A stretch of DNA of 64,000 bases from Embleya hyalina (GCF_003967355.1 NZ_BIFH01000032.1:76632-140631); one strand, 5' to 3'; shown: positions 31,227-40,601, counted from the first letter of the stretch. Numbers and translations: made by a program. The notes: a model not told the origin generated them from the letters alone.

Positions 31227-32021
31227 TCACCCCCGGCGCGCCACCAGGTAGCCGGCCTCCCGGTCGAAGTCGATCACCCGCGCCCCGGCGTCGAGCAGCC
31301 CGCCCAGCACCTCGCGCAGCGCCGACCGCCAGGCCGCGGCCGCCTCGGGGTCGACCCGACGCAGGGTCTCGATGTCGGAGGGCACCGCGACCCGTACCAC
31401 CTCGGCATCCGTGCGCACCGGCACCGGCCGGCCGTCCCGCTCCACCAGGGCCGACTCGGCCCGCGCGCCCGCATCCGCGTCCCGCACCGCCGGCTCCGCC
31501 TCCCCCACGGCCGCCCGCACCCGGGGGTCGGTCAACCGCCACACCGCCAGCACCCGGTCGCTCCGATCCCCGCTGTTGACCGCGTCGACCATGTCGTCGC
31601 CGTAGAAGTTCGGCAGGTACTCCTCCGGCCGCGCGCCCAGCTTGACCAGGTTGAAGTACGCGTTCCGCCGGACCAGCGGATCGAACGTCCAGGTGATCCG
31701 GCGCAGCCCGCGCGCGAGCGCCCAGTCCCGCTGGTGCCGCTTGAGCGCGAAACCCACCCCGCTCCCGGCCACGGCGCCGGTCGCGTGCGAGTGCAGCGTC
31801 TCGCCGATCGGCGCGCCGAAGAAGGCCACGGTCGCGCCGACGAGCCGGCCGTCGCGATACGCCCCGGCCACGTAGTTGCCGGCATGGTCCAGCGCCCGCA
31901 TCAGCTCGACGGTCAGCACCCGGCCCTGGCCCGCCACCTGCGGCCAGATCTCGTCGTACAGCCGCTCGACCTCCCGGAACTCGTCGAGCTCGTGCAACTC
32001 GCGCACCACCGGATCGCCCAT
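31227..32021 (-). CDS. GNAT-superfamily acetyltransferase-like protein (COG3375 type)
   Basis: This 264-residue protein has the N-terminal GNAT core LDEFREVERLYDEIWPQ, GNYVAGAYRDGRLVGATVAF, and GVGFALKRHQRDWALARGLRRITW (acetyl-CoA loop region). FDPLVRRNAYFNLVKLGA and EYLPNFYGDDMVDAVNSGD are characteristic of the predicted acetyltransferase group COG3375. The C-terminal part (DIETLRRVDPEAAAAWRSALREVL, VIDFDREAGYLV) is also typical of that group. The acceptor substrate is unknown. The ATG at 32021 follows a GGCGGCGGG stretch. It is divergent from the ferredoxin oxidoreductase gene across a 283-base gap. Confidence 0.8.
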   Translation of the reverse strand: MGDPVVRELHELDEFREVERLYDEIWPQVAGQGRVLTVELMRALDHAGNYVAGAYRDGRLVGATVAFFGAPIGETLHSHATGAVAGSGVGFALKRHQRDWALARGLRRITWTFDPLVRRNAYFNLVKLGARPEEYLPNFYGDDMVDAVNSGDRSDRVLAVWRLTDPRVRAAVGEAEPAVRDADAGARAESALVERDGRPVPVRTDAEVVRVAVPSDIETLRRVDPEAAAAWRSALREVLGGLLDAGARVIDFDREAGYLVARRG

Positions 32022-32304
32022 CCCGCCGCCGCCCTTCGCCCGCCGACCACCGCCGTCGCGGTCATGGGCTACCCCGCCACCGGGGCCGCCGAACGGAGCC
32101 CTCACCCCATCGGCCCCCGGATCCCCCGCCCGGACCGACCCTCTCGTGACGTGCTTCACACGCAAACCAATGCCTCCCAGATCGCCTGGGCAGCAAAATC
32201 TTTGCGTCTTTCGAGGGAAAACTCGCAAGGTACTTGCGTCTGGGTCGAGCCGTTGGTGTGCTTACCGCACCCCACCCCACCATCCGGTTTCGACGGAGGC
32301 TCCC

Positions 32305-35300
32305 GTGCGCGCAGATCAGGCTTCCCCGTCGGTGTCGTTGGACGACAAGTACGCCGCCGGCCAGGGCCGCGTGCTGATCTCCGGCGTACAGGCGCTCATC
32401 CGCCTGACCCTCGAACAGCGTCGGCTCGACACCGAGCGCGGCCTGGACACCCGGGTCTTCGTCAGCGGCTATCAGGGCTCGCCGCTGGGCGGCGTCGACC
32501 TGGAGATGGGGCGCGCCAAGCGGTTCCTGGACCCGGCCGGGGTGGTGTTCCAGGCCGGACTCAACGAGGAGCTGGCCGCGACCGCCGTGGCCGGGACCCA
32601 GTTGGTGGACCAGACGCCGGGCGCCCGGCACGCCGGGGTGACCGGGTTCTGGTACGGCAAGAACCCGGGCCTGGACCGGGCCGCCGACGCGATTCGGCAC
32701 GCCACGATGGCCGGCACCGCACCCCTCGGCGGTGCCGTCGCGTGGATCGGCGACGACCCGGGCAGCAAGTCGTCAACGGTGCCCAGCTCGTGCGAGCCGA
32801 TGATGGAAAGCCTGTCGATGCCGCTGCTCGCCCCCGGCACGATCGGCGAGATAGTCGAGTTCGGGCTGCACGCGGTGGCCATGTCGCGCGCCTGCGGCCT
32901 GTGGACGGGCCTGAAGATCGTCGCCGACATCGCCGACGCGTCGACCACGGTGGACGTGTCCGGGTGGGGCAGGGACATCCCGGTCCCGGCCGCGACCAAG
33001 CGCGGCACGCTGCCCACCCTGGTCGGCCCGGCCGCGCTCGACGCCGAGCACGACCTGATCACCCGCCGGCTCGACCTGGCCCGCGCGTACGCCCGTGAGC
33101 ACGGCCTGAACAAGGTCGTGCACGACACCCCCGGCGCCCGGCTGGGCATCCTCGCGGCCGGCGTGTCGTTCTCGGTGGTGCGCCGCGCCCTGACCGACCT
33201 CGGTCTGACCGACGACGCGGCCCCGGACATCCGGCTGATCCGCATCGGCATGCCGTTCCCGCTGGACGACGCGGAACTCGCCGAGCTGACCGACGGCCTG
33301 GACGAGGTCCTGGTGGTCGAGGACAAGGTGCCGTTCCTGGAGGCCCGGCTCAAGGAGGCGCTGTACCGCCGCCCGAACGCGCCCCGCATCGTCGGTCGGC
33401 GCGACGACACCGGCCGCCCGCTGCTCACCGCGCGCGGCACGCTCGGCGCGGACGACGTGGCCCGCGCGATCGCCGCCCGGCTCGGCGCGGACCTGCTGCC
33501 CGAGTCCGCCGGCGCCTACCTCGCCACGCTCGCCCCCAAGCGCCGCGCCCGGATCGCGCTGCCGATGCTGGCCTCGCGCACCCCGTACTTCTGCTCCGGC
33601 TGTCCGCACAACGCCTCCACCCGCACCTCCGACGACACCCTGGTCGGCGTCGGCATCGGCTGCCACGTGATGATCGCGCTCGACGGGAAGGGCCGCGGGC
33701 ACCAGCTCGGCCTGACCCAGATGGGCGGCGAGGGCGCGCAGTGGATCGGCCTGGCGCCGTTCACCGACGACAAGCACTTCGTGCAGAACCTCGGCGACGG
33801 CACCTTCCACCACTCGGGCTCGCTGGCCATCCGCGCCGCCGTCGCGGCCGGCACCAAGATGACCTACAAGCTGCTGTACAACGACGCGGTCGCGATGACG
33901 GGCGGCCAAAAGGCCGAGGGCCGGTTGGACGTACCGGCGTTGACCCGACTGCTCGCGGTCGAGGGGGTGCGCCGCGTGGTGGTCACCACCGACGACCCGC
34001 GCGGCTACCGGGGAGTTCGGCTCGACCCGATCGCGAGCGTCCGGAACCGCGACGAACTCTCGGACGTGGAGCGCGAGTTGTCCGCCCTCGACGGGGTCAC
34101 CGTGCTGATCCACGACGACCGGTGCGCGGCGGAGGAGCGCCGGCTGCGCAAGCGCGGGCAGTTGCCGACCCCGGCCGAGAAGGTCGTGATCAACGAGCGC
34201 GTGTGCGAGGGTTGCGGCGACTGCGGCGACAAGTCGTCGTGTCTGTCGGTGCAGCCCGTGGACACCGAGTTCGGCCGCAAGACGCACATCCACCAGGGTT
34301 CGTGCAACTCCGACTTCAGCTGCCTGAACGGCGACTGCCCGTCCTTCCTGCTGGTCGAGCCGGGTACCCGCAAGACCCGGGCGATACCGGACCTGCCGCT
34401 GGAACCCGCCCTGCCCGAGCCCCGGTTCGGCGCGGACGACCTGCTCGTGCGGATGCCCGGCATCGGCGGCACCGGCGTGGTCACCGTCTCCTCGATCCTG
34501 CAGATGGCCGCCCACCTGGACGGGCTGTACGCGTCCGGCCTGGAGCAGACCGGTCTGGCCCAGAAGGGCGGACCGGTGGTGTCCGACCTGCGCGTGTCCA
34601 CCCGGCCGATCACCGGCGCGCTGCGCGCCTCGCGGTCCGGCGCCGACGTGCTGATCGGCTTCGACCTGCTCGGCGCGGCGGCGGAGAGCAACCTGGCCAC
34701 CGCCGACCCGGAGCGCACCATAGCCGTGGTCAACACCGCGATCGTGCCCACCGCCGCGATGGTCACCAACCAGATCGCGCTGCCCGGTTCGCCGACCGAG
34801 ACGCTGGAGCGGATCGACACCGCGACCCGGCGCGCCGACAACCTGTACGTGGACGCGCTCGGGTTGTCCGAGGCGCTGTTCGCCGACCACATGCCGGCCA
34901 ACATGATCCTGGTCGGCGCCGCTTTCCAGCACGGCTGCCTGCCGCTGGGCGCGGCGGCGATCGAGCAGGCGATCACGCTCAACGGCGCGGCGGTGGAGAA
35001 GAACCTGGCGGCGTTCCGGTGGGGTCGGGCGCTGGCCGTGGACCCGGCCGCGGTGCTGGCCGCCGCCGTCGCCGCGCCGCCGCTCGCGGTGGTCCGGGTG
35101 GACGCGGCCTCGGAGGCTCTGGCCGACCGCACCGGCGGCGACGCCGCGCTGCGCGAGGTGCTCGGGACCCGGATCGCCGATCTGACGGGGTACCAGGACG
35201 CGGCCTACGCCCACCGCTACGCCGACGACGTGCGCGCGATCCGGACCCTGGCGGTCGAACGGGCGGGCGCCGAGGGCGGCGAGCGGGTGGCGGTGGCGTA

Positions 35301-35820
35301 CGCGAGGGCGCTGCACCACCTGATGGCCTACAAGGACGAGTACGAGGTGGCCCGCCTGCACCTCGACCCGGTCGAACAGGCCCGGCGCGACGCCGAGTTC
35401 GGCCCCGACGCGGCGGTCTCGGTGCTGCTGCACCCGCCGGTGCTGCGCTACCTCGGGATGAAGCGCAAGATCCGGCTGCGGCGCACGGCGGTGCCGGCCT
35501 TCAAGGCGCTGCGCGCGGCGCGCGGCCTGCGCGGCACCCGCTGGGACGTGTTCGGCTACGCCGAGGTGCGTCGGGTCGAGCGCGAACTGGTCGCCGAATA
35601 CCGGGCGTTGGTTCACAGCGCGCTGCGCGAGCTGACCGCCGACAACGTCGACGCGGTGATCGCCCTGGTGGCGCTGCCCGAGACGATCCGGGGCTACGAG
35701 GACATCAAGCTCGCCCGGGTCGCCGAGTATCGCACCGCCGCGCGCACCGCCCTGGCCGAACTCACCGCGCCCGCCGCGGCCGCCGATCCGGCCGGTTCGC
35801 CGCTGGTCCCGGCGAGCTGA
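32305..35820 (+). CDS. Indolepyruvate ferredoxin oxidoreductase-family fused enzyme
   Basis: This 1171-residue multidomain enzyme oxidises 2-oxoacids to acyl-CoA with ferredoxin. Residues 15-420 are the pyrimidine-binding/TPP alpha part (VFVSGYQGSPLGGVDLEM, AWIGDDPGSKSSTVPSSCEP). Residues 420-620 are the TPP beta part (YFCSGCPHNASTRTS, GIGCHVMIALDGKG, MGGEGAQW). An iron-sulfur segment at about 630-690 has VCEGCGDCGDKSSC and CNSDFSCLNGDCPSF. A gamma-type domain begins near 710 (VRMPGIGGTGVVTVSSIL, GLEQTGLAQKGGPVVSDLRV). Fusing all subunits in one chain is known in proteobacteria and actinobacteria. GGAGG lies five bases before the GTG. An acyl-CoA dehydrogenase gene follows after 58 bases, suggesting joint breakdown of amino-acid or aromatic side chains. 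Confidence 0.92.
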   Translation: MRADQASPSVSLDDKYAAGQGRVLISGVQALIRLTLEQRRLDTERGLDTRVFVSGYQGSPLGGVDLEMGRAKRFLDPAGVVFQAGLNEELAATAVAGTQLVDQTPGARHAGVTGFWYGKNPGLDRAADAIRHATMAGTAPLGGAVAWIGDDPGSKSSTVPSSCEPMMESLSMPLLAPGTIGEIVEFGLHAVAMSRACGLWTGLKIVADIADASTTVDVSGWGRDIPVPAATKRGTLPTLVGPAALDAEHDLITRRLDLARAYAREHGLNKVVHDTPGARLGILAAGVSFSVVRRALTDLGLTDDAAPDIRLIRIGMPFPLDDAELAELTDGLDEVLVVEDKVPFLEARLKEALYRRPNAPRIVGRRDDTGRPLLTARGTLGADDVARAIAARLGADLLPESAGAYLATLAPKRRARIALPMLASRTPYFCSGCPHNASTRTSDDTLVGVGIGCHVMIALDGKGRGHQLGLTQMGGEGAQWIGLAPFTDDKHFVQNLGDGTFHHSGSLAIRAAVAAGTKMTYKLLYNDAVAMTGGQKAEGRLDVPALTRLLAVEGVRRVVVTTDDPRGYRGVRLDPIASVRNRDELSDVERELSALDGVTVLIHDDRCAAEERRLRKRGQLPTPAEKVVINERVCEGCGDCGDKSSCLSVQPVDTEFGRKTHIHQGSCNSDFSCLNGDCPSFLLVEPGTRKTRAIPDLPLEPALPEPRFGADDLLVRMPGIGGTGVVTVSSILQMAAHLDGLYASGLEQTGLAQKGGPVVSDLRVSTRPITGALRASRSGADVLIGFDLLGAAAESNLATADPERTIAVVNTAIVPTAAMVTNQIALPGSPTETLERIDTATRRADNLYVDALGLSEALFADHMPANMILVGAAFQHGCLPLGAAAIEQAITLNGAAVEKNLAAFRWGRALAVDPAAVLAAAVAAPPLAVVRVDAASEALADRTGGDAALREVLGTRIADLTGYQDAAYAHRYADDVRAIRTLAVERAGAEGGERVAVAYARALHHLMAYKDEYEVARLHLDPVEQARRDAEFGPDAAVSVLLHPPVLRYLGMKRKIRLRRTAVPAFKALRAARGLRGTRWDVFGYAEVRRVERELVAEYRALVHSALRELTADNVDAVIALVALPETIRGYEDIKLARVAEYRTAARTALAELTAPAAAADPAGSPLVPAS

Positions 35821-35878
35821 CCGCGGCCCACCCCCGCCCCACCACCCGCCGCCGACCTCCCCGACCTCCGGAGCAGCC

Positions 35879-37027
35879 GTGACCGTCGACCGCCTCCTGC
35901 CCACCCGGGACGCCGAGGACCTGCTCGACCTCACCCGTACCGTCGCCGACCGCGAACTGGCGCCCGTGGCCGCCCGGCACGAGCGCGAGGAGTCCTACCC
36001 GGAAGGGTTGTTCGCCGTCCTGGGCGAGGTCGGTCTGCTCGGCCTGCCCTACCCGGAGGAGGAGGGTGGCGGCGGTCAGCCGTACGAGGTCTACCTCCAG
36101 GTGCTGGAGGAATTGGCCGCGCGCTGGGCGGCGGTGGCGGTGGCCACGAGTGTGCACACGCTGGCCTGCTTCCCGGTGGCCACGTACGGCTCGGCCGAGC
36201 AGCGGGAGCGCTGGTTGCCCGACATGCTGGAGGGCCGCCTCGTCGGCGGCTACAGCCTGTCCGAGCCGCACGCGGGCTCCGACGCCGCCGCGATCGTGTG
36301 CAAGGCGCGGCCGATCGCCGACGGGTACCGGATCACCGGCACCAAGGCATGGATCACGCACGGCGGAAAGGCCGACTTCTACGCCCTGTTCGTCCGTACC
36401 GGCGAGGGCGGCCGGGGCATCTCGTGCTTCCTGGCGCCGGGCGAGGCGGAGGGGCTGGCCTTCGGCCGGCCCGAGGCGAAGATGGGCCTGAACGCGGTCC
36501 CCACGACCAGCGCGTTCTGGGACGGCGCGGTCCTGGACCGGGATCGGCTGATCGGCGCGGAGGGCCAGGGGTTGGCGATCGCGCTCAGCGCCCTGGACTC
36601 GGGCCGCCTGGGCATCGCGGCCTGCGCCACGGGTCTGGCCCAGGCCGCCCTGGACGCCGCGGTCGAATACGCCAACGAGCGCACCACGTTCGGCCGCCGC
36701 ATCGTCGACCACCAGGGCCTGGGCTTCCTGCTGGCCGACATGGCCGCCGCCGTCGACTCGGCCCGCGCCACCTACCTGGACGCGGCCCGCCGCCGCGACC
36801 TGGGCCGCCCGTACAGCCGCCAGGCCAGCGTGGCCAAGCTGATCGCCACCGACGCGGCGATGAAGGTCACCACGGACGCGGTCCAGGTCTTCGGCGGCGC
36901 GGGCTACACACGGGAGTTCCCGGTCGAGCGCTACATGCGCGAAGCAAAGATTATGCAAATCTTCGAGGGCACCAACCAGATCCAACGCATGGTCATCGCC
37001 CGGGGCTTCACCCAACCGGAGAAGTAG
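35879..37027 (+). CDS. Acyl-CoA dehydrogenase
   Basis: This 382-residue FAD enzyme has signature 1 GYSLSEPHAGSDAAAIVCKA near residue 125, FAD-contacting ITGTKAWITHGG, and signature 2 QVFGGAGYTREFPVERYMREAK near 340. EGTNQIQRMVIARGF at the end carries the catalytic-base region. It introduces an alpha,beta double bond in an acyl-CoA and passes electrons to ETF. It follows the ferredoxin oxidoreductase gene, whose acyl-CoA product may be its substrate, in a probable two-gene operon with a terminator right after. The chain-length preference cannot be read. The GTG start is preceded by CGGAG. Confidence 0.93.
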   Translation: MTVDRLLPTRDAEDLLDLTRTVADRELAPVAARHEREESYPEGLFAVLGEVGLLGLPYPEEEGGGGQPYEVYLQVLEELAARWAAVAVATSVHTLACFPVATYGSAEQRERWLPDMLEGRLVGGYSLSEPHAGSDAAAIVCKARPIADGYRITGTKAWITHGGKADFYALFVRTGEGGRGISCFLAPGEAEGLAFGRPEAKMGLNAVPTTSAFWDGAVLDRDRLIGAEGQGLAIALSALDSGRLGIAACATGLAQAALDAAVEYANERTTFGRRIVDHQGLGFLLADMAAAVDSARATYLDAARRRDLGRPYSRQASVAKLIATDAAMKVTTDAVQVFGGAGYTREFPVERYMREAKIMQIFEGTNQIQRMVIARGFTQPEK

Positions 37028-37030
37028 CAG

Positions 37031-37048
37031 GCGGGCCCGGCGGCCCGC
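37031..37048. terminator. Hairpin between acyl-CoA dehydrogenase and toxin genes
   Basis: Perfect 7-bp arms GCGGGCC and GGCCCGC around CGGC, three bases after the acyl-CoA dehydrogenase stop. The converging toxin gene ends at 37065. A compact bidirectional terminator is likely. Confidence 0.7.
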
Positions 37049-37064
37049 TGCGGAAGCAACCGGC

Positions 37065-37310
37065 CTACAGGGCGACCATGCGCGTGACGGTGACGACCAG
37101 GACGCCCGCGCTGACCGTGTAACGCACGAACACTTCGGTGATCGTGGCCTCCCGGCGGTCCGGGTCGCCACCGACCTGCGTGGAGCCCGCTCCGTAGGGG
37201 GCCCGGCCGATCGTGGCGTCGACCGCGTTCTTGAAGGCTCTGATCCGTCCGGACGACAACGGCTTCAGGCCGTCTTCGGCCTCGTTCGTGTACTGCACGC
37301 GGTAGCTCAA
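37065..37310 (-). CDS. RelE/ParE-like toxin
   Basis: This 81-residue protein has the RelE-fold pattern: YRVQYTNEAEDGLKPLS (strand plus basic helix), RAFKNAVDATIGRAPYG, and strands ATITEVFVRYTVSAGVLVVTVTRM. It would act as an mRNA interferase or related toxin. The TTG start overlaps the stop of the upstream antitoxin gene (TTGA), so toxin synthesis depends on antitoxin translation. The C-terminus is shorter than in E. coli RelE, and the usual basic active-site cluster is not obvious, so activity is uncertain. Confidence 0.75.
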   Translation of the reverse strand: MSYRVQYTNEAEDGLKPLSSGRIRAFKNAVDATIGRAPYGAGSTQVGGDPDRREATITEVFVRYTVSAGVLVVTVTRMVAL

Positions 37311-37570
37311 GGGATCGCGTTCCCATCCCGATCCACGCAGTCGGGGAAGTCGCCGGCCTTGAGACGGGCGTGTACGGCCTCGTCGTCCTCCTGGGCCTCC
37401 GGGGGAAGTGCCCAGTGCAGGATCGCGTCGCGTTCGAGACGATCCAGCGGGGTCTCGTACATGACCTTGTCGAACTCCTCACGGCGGTCCTCGGGCAGCG
37501 CCGCCCGGATCTCGGCAAGGGTGTTCGGCAGTTCGATGCGCTCGCCGCGGACCACGGTCGTTCTGGGCAT
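37307..37570 (-). CDS. Antitoxin of the RelE-like pair (DUF6247-like)
   Basis: This 87-residue protein contains LAEIRAALPEDRREEFDKVMYETP, the DUF6247-like core, then RDAILHWALPPEAQEDDEAV and an acidic C-terminus that could wrap the toxin. It is first in a two-gene unit with a 4-base overlap to the toxin gene. GGAGG is well placed before the ATG at 37570. Its relation to the orphan protein at 29805-30032 suggests a small family in this genome. Confidence 0.72.
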   Translation of the reverse strand: MPRTTVVRGERIELPNTLAEIRAALPEDRREEFDKVMYETPLDRLERDAILHWALPPEAQEDDEAVHARLKAGDFPDCVDRDGNAIP

Positions 37571-37741
37571 GCACGCCTCCTCGGTGTGAGGGTTCCAGGG
37601 TGACAGCGGATCGGTTGCGCACGGTACCCGGCGCGCGCCGGCGGAGGACTCGTCCCGGTCCTTGCACCGGGCGCGGGCCGATCGGTGGTGCGCCGGGGCG
37701 ATGTCTCGCGCGCCCCCGCGAGAACGACGAACCGCCCCGGC

Positions 37742-38710
37742 CTACCCGCCGGGCAGGTCAGGGCGCAGGCGTTGCCAGGTGGGGTGGCGCAGTCGGCCCT
37801 CGGGTGTCCAGCCCGAGGCGGTGACCTCGGCGGCCAACCGGGGGTCGACCCACTGGGCGCCGGGCACGTCCACCATCCCCGCGAACGGCGAGTCCGCACG
37901 CGCCAGCGCGCCCAGGTATTCGCCGAGTTCGCCGCGCTCCGCCAGGGTCGGGCCGTCCTCGACCGTGCCGACGTAGCGCAGGCCGTCGGGTGCGGCGACG
38001 CCGACCAGCAACGCCCCCGGCAGGCCCCGCAGATCGCCCCGGCCCTCGATCCAGCCGCCGATCACCACGTCGTGGGTCTCCACGTGCTTGGTCTTGATCC
38101 AGTCCGGGGAGCGTCGACCGGGGTGGTACTCGGAGGCCAGGCGCTTGGCGACGACGCCCTCGTGGCCCTGGTGCAGGCTGGTCGCCCAGGCCCGCTGCGC
38201 GTCGCCCTCGATCCACTCCGGGGTGGACCAGCGCGGGCCCGCCAGGTCGAGTCCGGCCAACAACATCCGCCGTTCGCGGTACGGGGTGCGCAGCAGCGGC
38301 CGGCCGTCCAGATACATCACGTCGAAGAGCATCAGATGCACCGGCGCGTCGATGGTCAGCCGGGCCACCTTGCGCGGGTTCACCACGCCCATGCGCCGGC
38401 GCAGTCGCGCGTGGTCGGGGCGTCCCCGGTCGTCCAGGACCACGATCTCGCCGTCCAGCACGGCCTGCCGCTGTCCGTGCTGCTCCCCCAGACCGGCCAG
38501 TTCCGGGTACACCCGGGTCACGTCCGCCCCGTCGCGCGCCACCAGGCGCAGTCCCCCGTCCCCCGCGCAGTACGCCACCGTACGGGCCCCGTCCCACTTG
38601 ACCTCGAAACCCCAGTCGAACTGGTGTCCCTCCCCCGGCAGCGACGCCGCGGTGGCCAGCATCGGCGGAATCTCGGGCAACGCGGCATGAACGTGATCGT
38701 GACCGGCCAT
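37742..38710 (-). CDS. ATP-dependent DNA ligase, LigC/LigD ligase-domain type
   Basis: This 322-residue ligase has motif I FEVKWDGARTVAY with the adenylated Lys near residue 40, RDGADVTRVYPEL as motif Ia, VLDGEIVVLDDRGRPDH as motif III, HLMLFDVMYLDGRPLL as IV, EGVVAKRLASEYHPG as IIIa/IV region and SPDWIKTKH as V. An OB-fold follows (DVVIGGWIEGRGDLRGLPGALLVG, RYVGTVEDG), ending with RLRHPTWQRLRPD. The LigD polymerase and nuclease domains are absent, and no ku gene is nearby. It probably acts in repair or backup end joining. The ATG at 38710 is preceded by GAGGC; an upstream GTG at 38737 is open. Confidence 0.92.
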   Translation of the reverse strand: MAGHDHVHAALPEIPPMLATAASLPGEGHQFDWGFEVKWDGARTVAYCAGDGGLRLVARDGADVTRVYPELAGLGEQHGQRQAVLDGEIVVLDDRGRPDHARLRRRMGVVNPRKVARLTIDAPVHLMLFDVMYLDGRPLLRTPYRERRMLLAGLDLAGPRWSTPEWIEGDAQRAWATSLHQGHEGVVAKRLASEYHPGRRSPDWIKTKHVETHDVVIGGWIEGRGDLRGLPGALLVGVAAPDGLRYVGTVEDGPTLAERGELGEYLGALARADSPFAGMVDVPGAQWVDPRLAAEVTASGWTPEGRLRHPTWQRLRPDLPGG

Positions 38711-38903
38711 GCCTCGATCATCGACGGGGCCCGACACCGCCGCCGGCCGAGCGGACGCGCCCGAATGCCCCGAATGGCCGATCCGTCCGGGCGGCCACCC
38801 GCCGACCCGCGTGTTCCGGACCGCCCGACGCCCCTCGAACCCGGGCCCGGGTGGAACCCATTCGAGCGAGCGCCCGGCCGACGGGCACGCCCCTCGGGCC
38901 GCG

Positions 38904-39665
38904 CTACCCCTGTCCGGTCGCCGCCGTGATCGCGTCCGTGATGCGCGCGGTGACCGCCGCCTGGTGGTCGGTCAGATAGAAGTGGCCGCCGGTGAAGGTG
39001 TGCAGCGCGAACGCGCCGTTCGTGTGGTCGCGCCAGGCCGTCGCCTCGTCCATGGTGACCTTCGGGTCCCGGTCGCCGACCAGCACGGTGATCGGGCACT
39101 CCAGCGGCGCGCCGGGGGTGCACCGGTACGTCTCGATCGCGCGGTAGTCGGCCCGCAGCGCCGGCAGCACCATCTGCAGTACCTCGTCGTTCGCCAGCAG
39201 GCTCGCGTCCGTGCCGCTCATCGAGCGCAGCTCGGCGGCGAGGCCCGCGTCGTCGAGCAGGTGCAGCCGTTCCTCGCGCTGCCGGTCCGGGGCCCGGCGC
39301 CCGGACGCGATCAGCGCGGCGGGCGGGACGCGCAACCGCCGGGCCACCTCGAACCCGAGGACCGCGCCCATGCTGTGCCCGAACAGGATCAGCGGAAGCC
39401 GCTCGTCCAGCCAGGGATCCAGGGCCTCGGTGATCCGCTCGGCCAGTGTGTCGATGTCGTCGATGAGCGGTTCGGCACGCCGGTCCTGGCGCCCCGGATA
39501 CTGCACGCCCAGCACCTCGACGCGCTCCTTGAGCGCCGCCGACAGCGGGAACCAGAAGCTCGCCGAGCCGCCCGCGTGCGGCAGGGCGACCAGGCGCGGC
39601 ACCCGATCGGCGGCCGGATGGAACCGGCGGATCCAGGTGTCCGATACGGCGGAGGCGGTACTCAT
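38904..39665 (-). CDS. Type II thioesterase (PKS editing)
   Basis: This 253-residue alpha/beta hydrolase is of the TEII class: RLVALPHAGGSASFWFPLS near the N-terminus, VQYPGRQDRRAEP, nucleophile LILFGHSMGAVLGFEVAR with Ser98, VLVGDRDPKVT with the acidic residue, and TFTGGHFYLTDHQ with the catalytic His. TEII enzymes remove wrong or stalled acyl groups from PKS carrier proteins. It lies 46 bases after the SARP gene on the same strand and marks the left edge of the PKS cluster. The ATG at 39665 has AAAGG upstream. Confidence 0.93.
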   Translation of the reverse strand: MSTASAVSDTWIRRFHPAADRVPRLVALPHAGGSASFWFPLSAALKERVEVLGVQYPGRQDRRAEPLIDDIDTLAERITEALDPWLDERLPLILFGHSMGAVLGFEVARRLRVPPAALIASGRRAPDRQREERLHLLDDAGLAAELRSMSGTDASLLANDEVLQMVLPALRADYRAIETYRCTPGAPLECPITVLVGDRDPKVTMDEATAWRDHTNGAFALHTFTGGHFYLTDHQAAVTARITDAITAATGQG

Positions 39666-39711
39666 GGCAGGGCCTTTCTGATCGTCACCGAATGATCGTG
39701 CTGCGTGACCG

Positions 39712-40494
39712 TCAGCCTGCCATCGAGTCCTTGCGCGCGCCCAGCGGTTCGGCCCCGGTGAGCACCGCGTGCTGGATCTCACGCAGCGCCCGGGACGGTT
39801 CCAGGCCCAGCAGTTCGCGCAGCGCGGTGCGGGTGTCCCGGTACACCGCGAGCGCGTCGCCGCGTCGGCCGCAGTGGTACAGCGCGACCATCAGGTGCCG
39901 TGCGAAGTTCTCGTGCAGCGGATACTCGCCGGTGAGCGCGTACAGCCGGGCCACGGTCTCCCGGTGCCGGCCGAGCGCGAGGTTCGCCTCCACCAGCAAC
40001 TCCAGGCACTCCAGCCGGGACGCCTCCAACCGCGCGGCGTGCGCCCGGACGATCGGCCCGAGGCTCACCCCCGCGTAGGCCGGTCCGCGCCACAGGTCGA
40101 GCGCGCTCGTGTACACCTCGGCCGCCTCGTGGTGCCGGCCGGCGCGCGCGCCCGCCCGGCCACGTTCGACCAGGCCGTGGAAGGCGTCGGCGTCGAGGCG
40201 GTCGGCGCCGGTGTGCAGCACGTAGCCGCCGGCGCAGGTGGCCAGCGGGCCGGTGCGGGCCGGTCCCGGCGCGCCGAGCATCGCCCGCAGCCGGGAAACG
40301 TACACGTGCACCGTGGACTTCGCCCGCTGGGGCCCGGCGTCGGTCCAGATCTCGGCGACGATCTGGTCGACCGTCAGCAGTTGGTCCCGCCGCGCGAGCA
40401 GGGCGGAGAGGAGGGTTTCCGGCTTGGGCGCCGCGATCGTGCGCGGCGTTGCGCCGTCGACGATCCGCACGGGGCCGAGAATCTCGTACCGCAA
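39712..40494 (-). CDS. SARP-family pathway regulator
   Basis: This 260-residue Streptomyces antibiotic regulatory protein has an N-terminal OmpR-type winged helix (RYEILGPVRIVDG, PKPETLLSALLARRDQLLTVDQIVAEIW, AKSTVHVYVSRLRAML). The bacterial transcriptional activation domain covers about residues 95-245 (LDADAFHGLVERGRAG, ALDLWRGPAYAGV, LALGRHRETVARLYALTGEYPLHENF, CGRRGDALAVYRDTRTAL). It should activate the PKS operon. The start is TTG at 40494 with GAGGG nine bases upstream; no ATG or GTG fits the domain start. It is divergent from the metallophosphoesterase gene. Confidence 0.92.
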   Translation of the reverse strand: MRYEILGPVRIVDGATPRTIAAPKPETLLSALLARRDQLLTVDQIVAEIWTDAGPQRAKSTVHVYVSRLRAMLGAPGPARTGPLATCAGGYVLHTGADRLDADAFHGLVERGRAGARAGRHHEAAEVYTSALDLWRGPAYAGVSLGPIVRAHAARLEASRLECLELLVEANLALGRHRETVARLYALTGEYPLHENFARHLMVALYHCGRRGDALAVYRDTRTALRELLGLEPSRALREIQHAVLTGAEPLGARKDSMAG

Positions 40495-40601
40495 CGGCTC
40501 TTCCCTCTCTGTGGCGCTACCTCTGGCGTCCGGTCCTGCTCTCTCACGACGGTGACATATGCCGGGCGTATGGCGTACCCCTGACCAACCCCTACGCCGC
40601 C

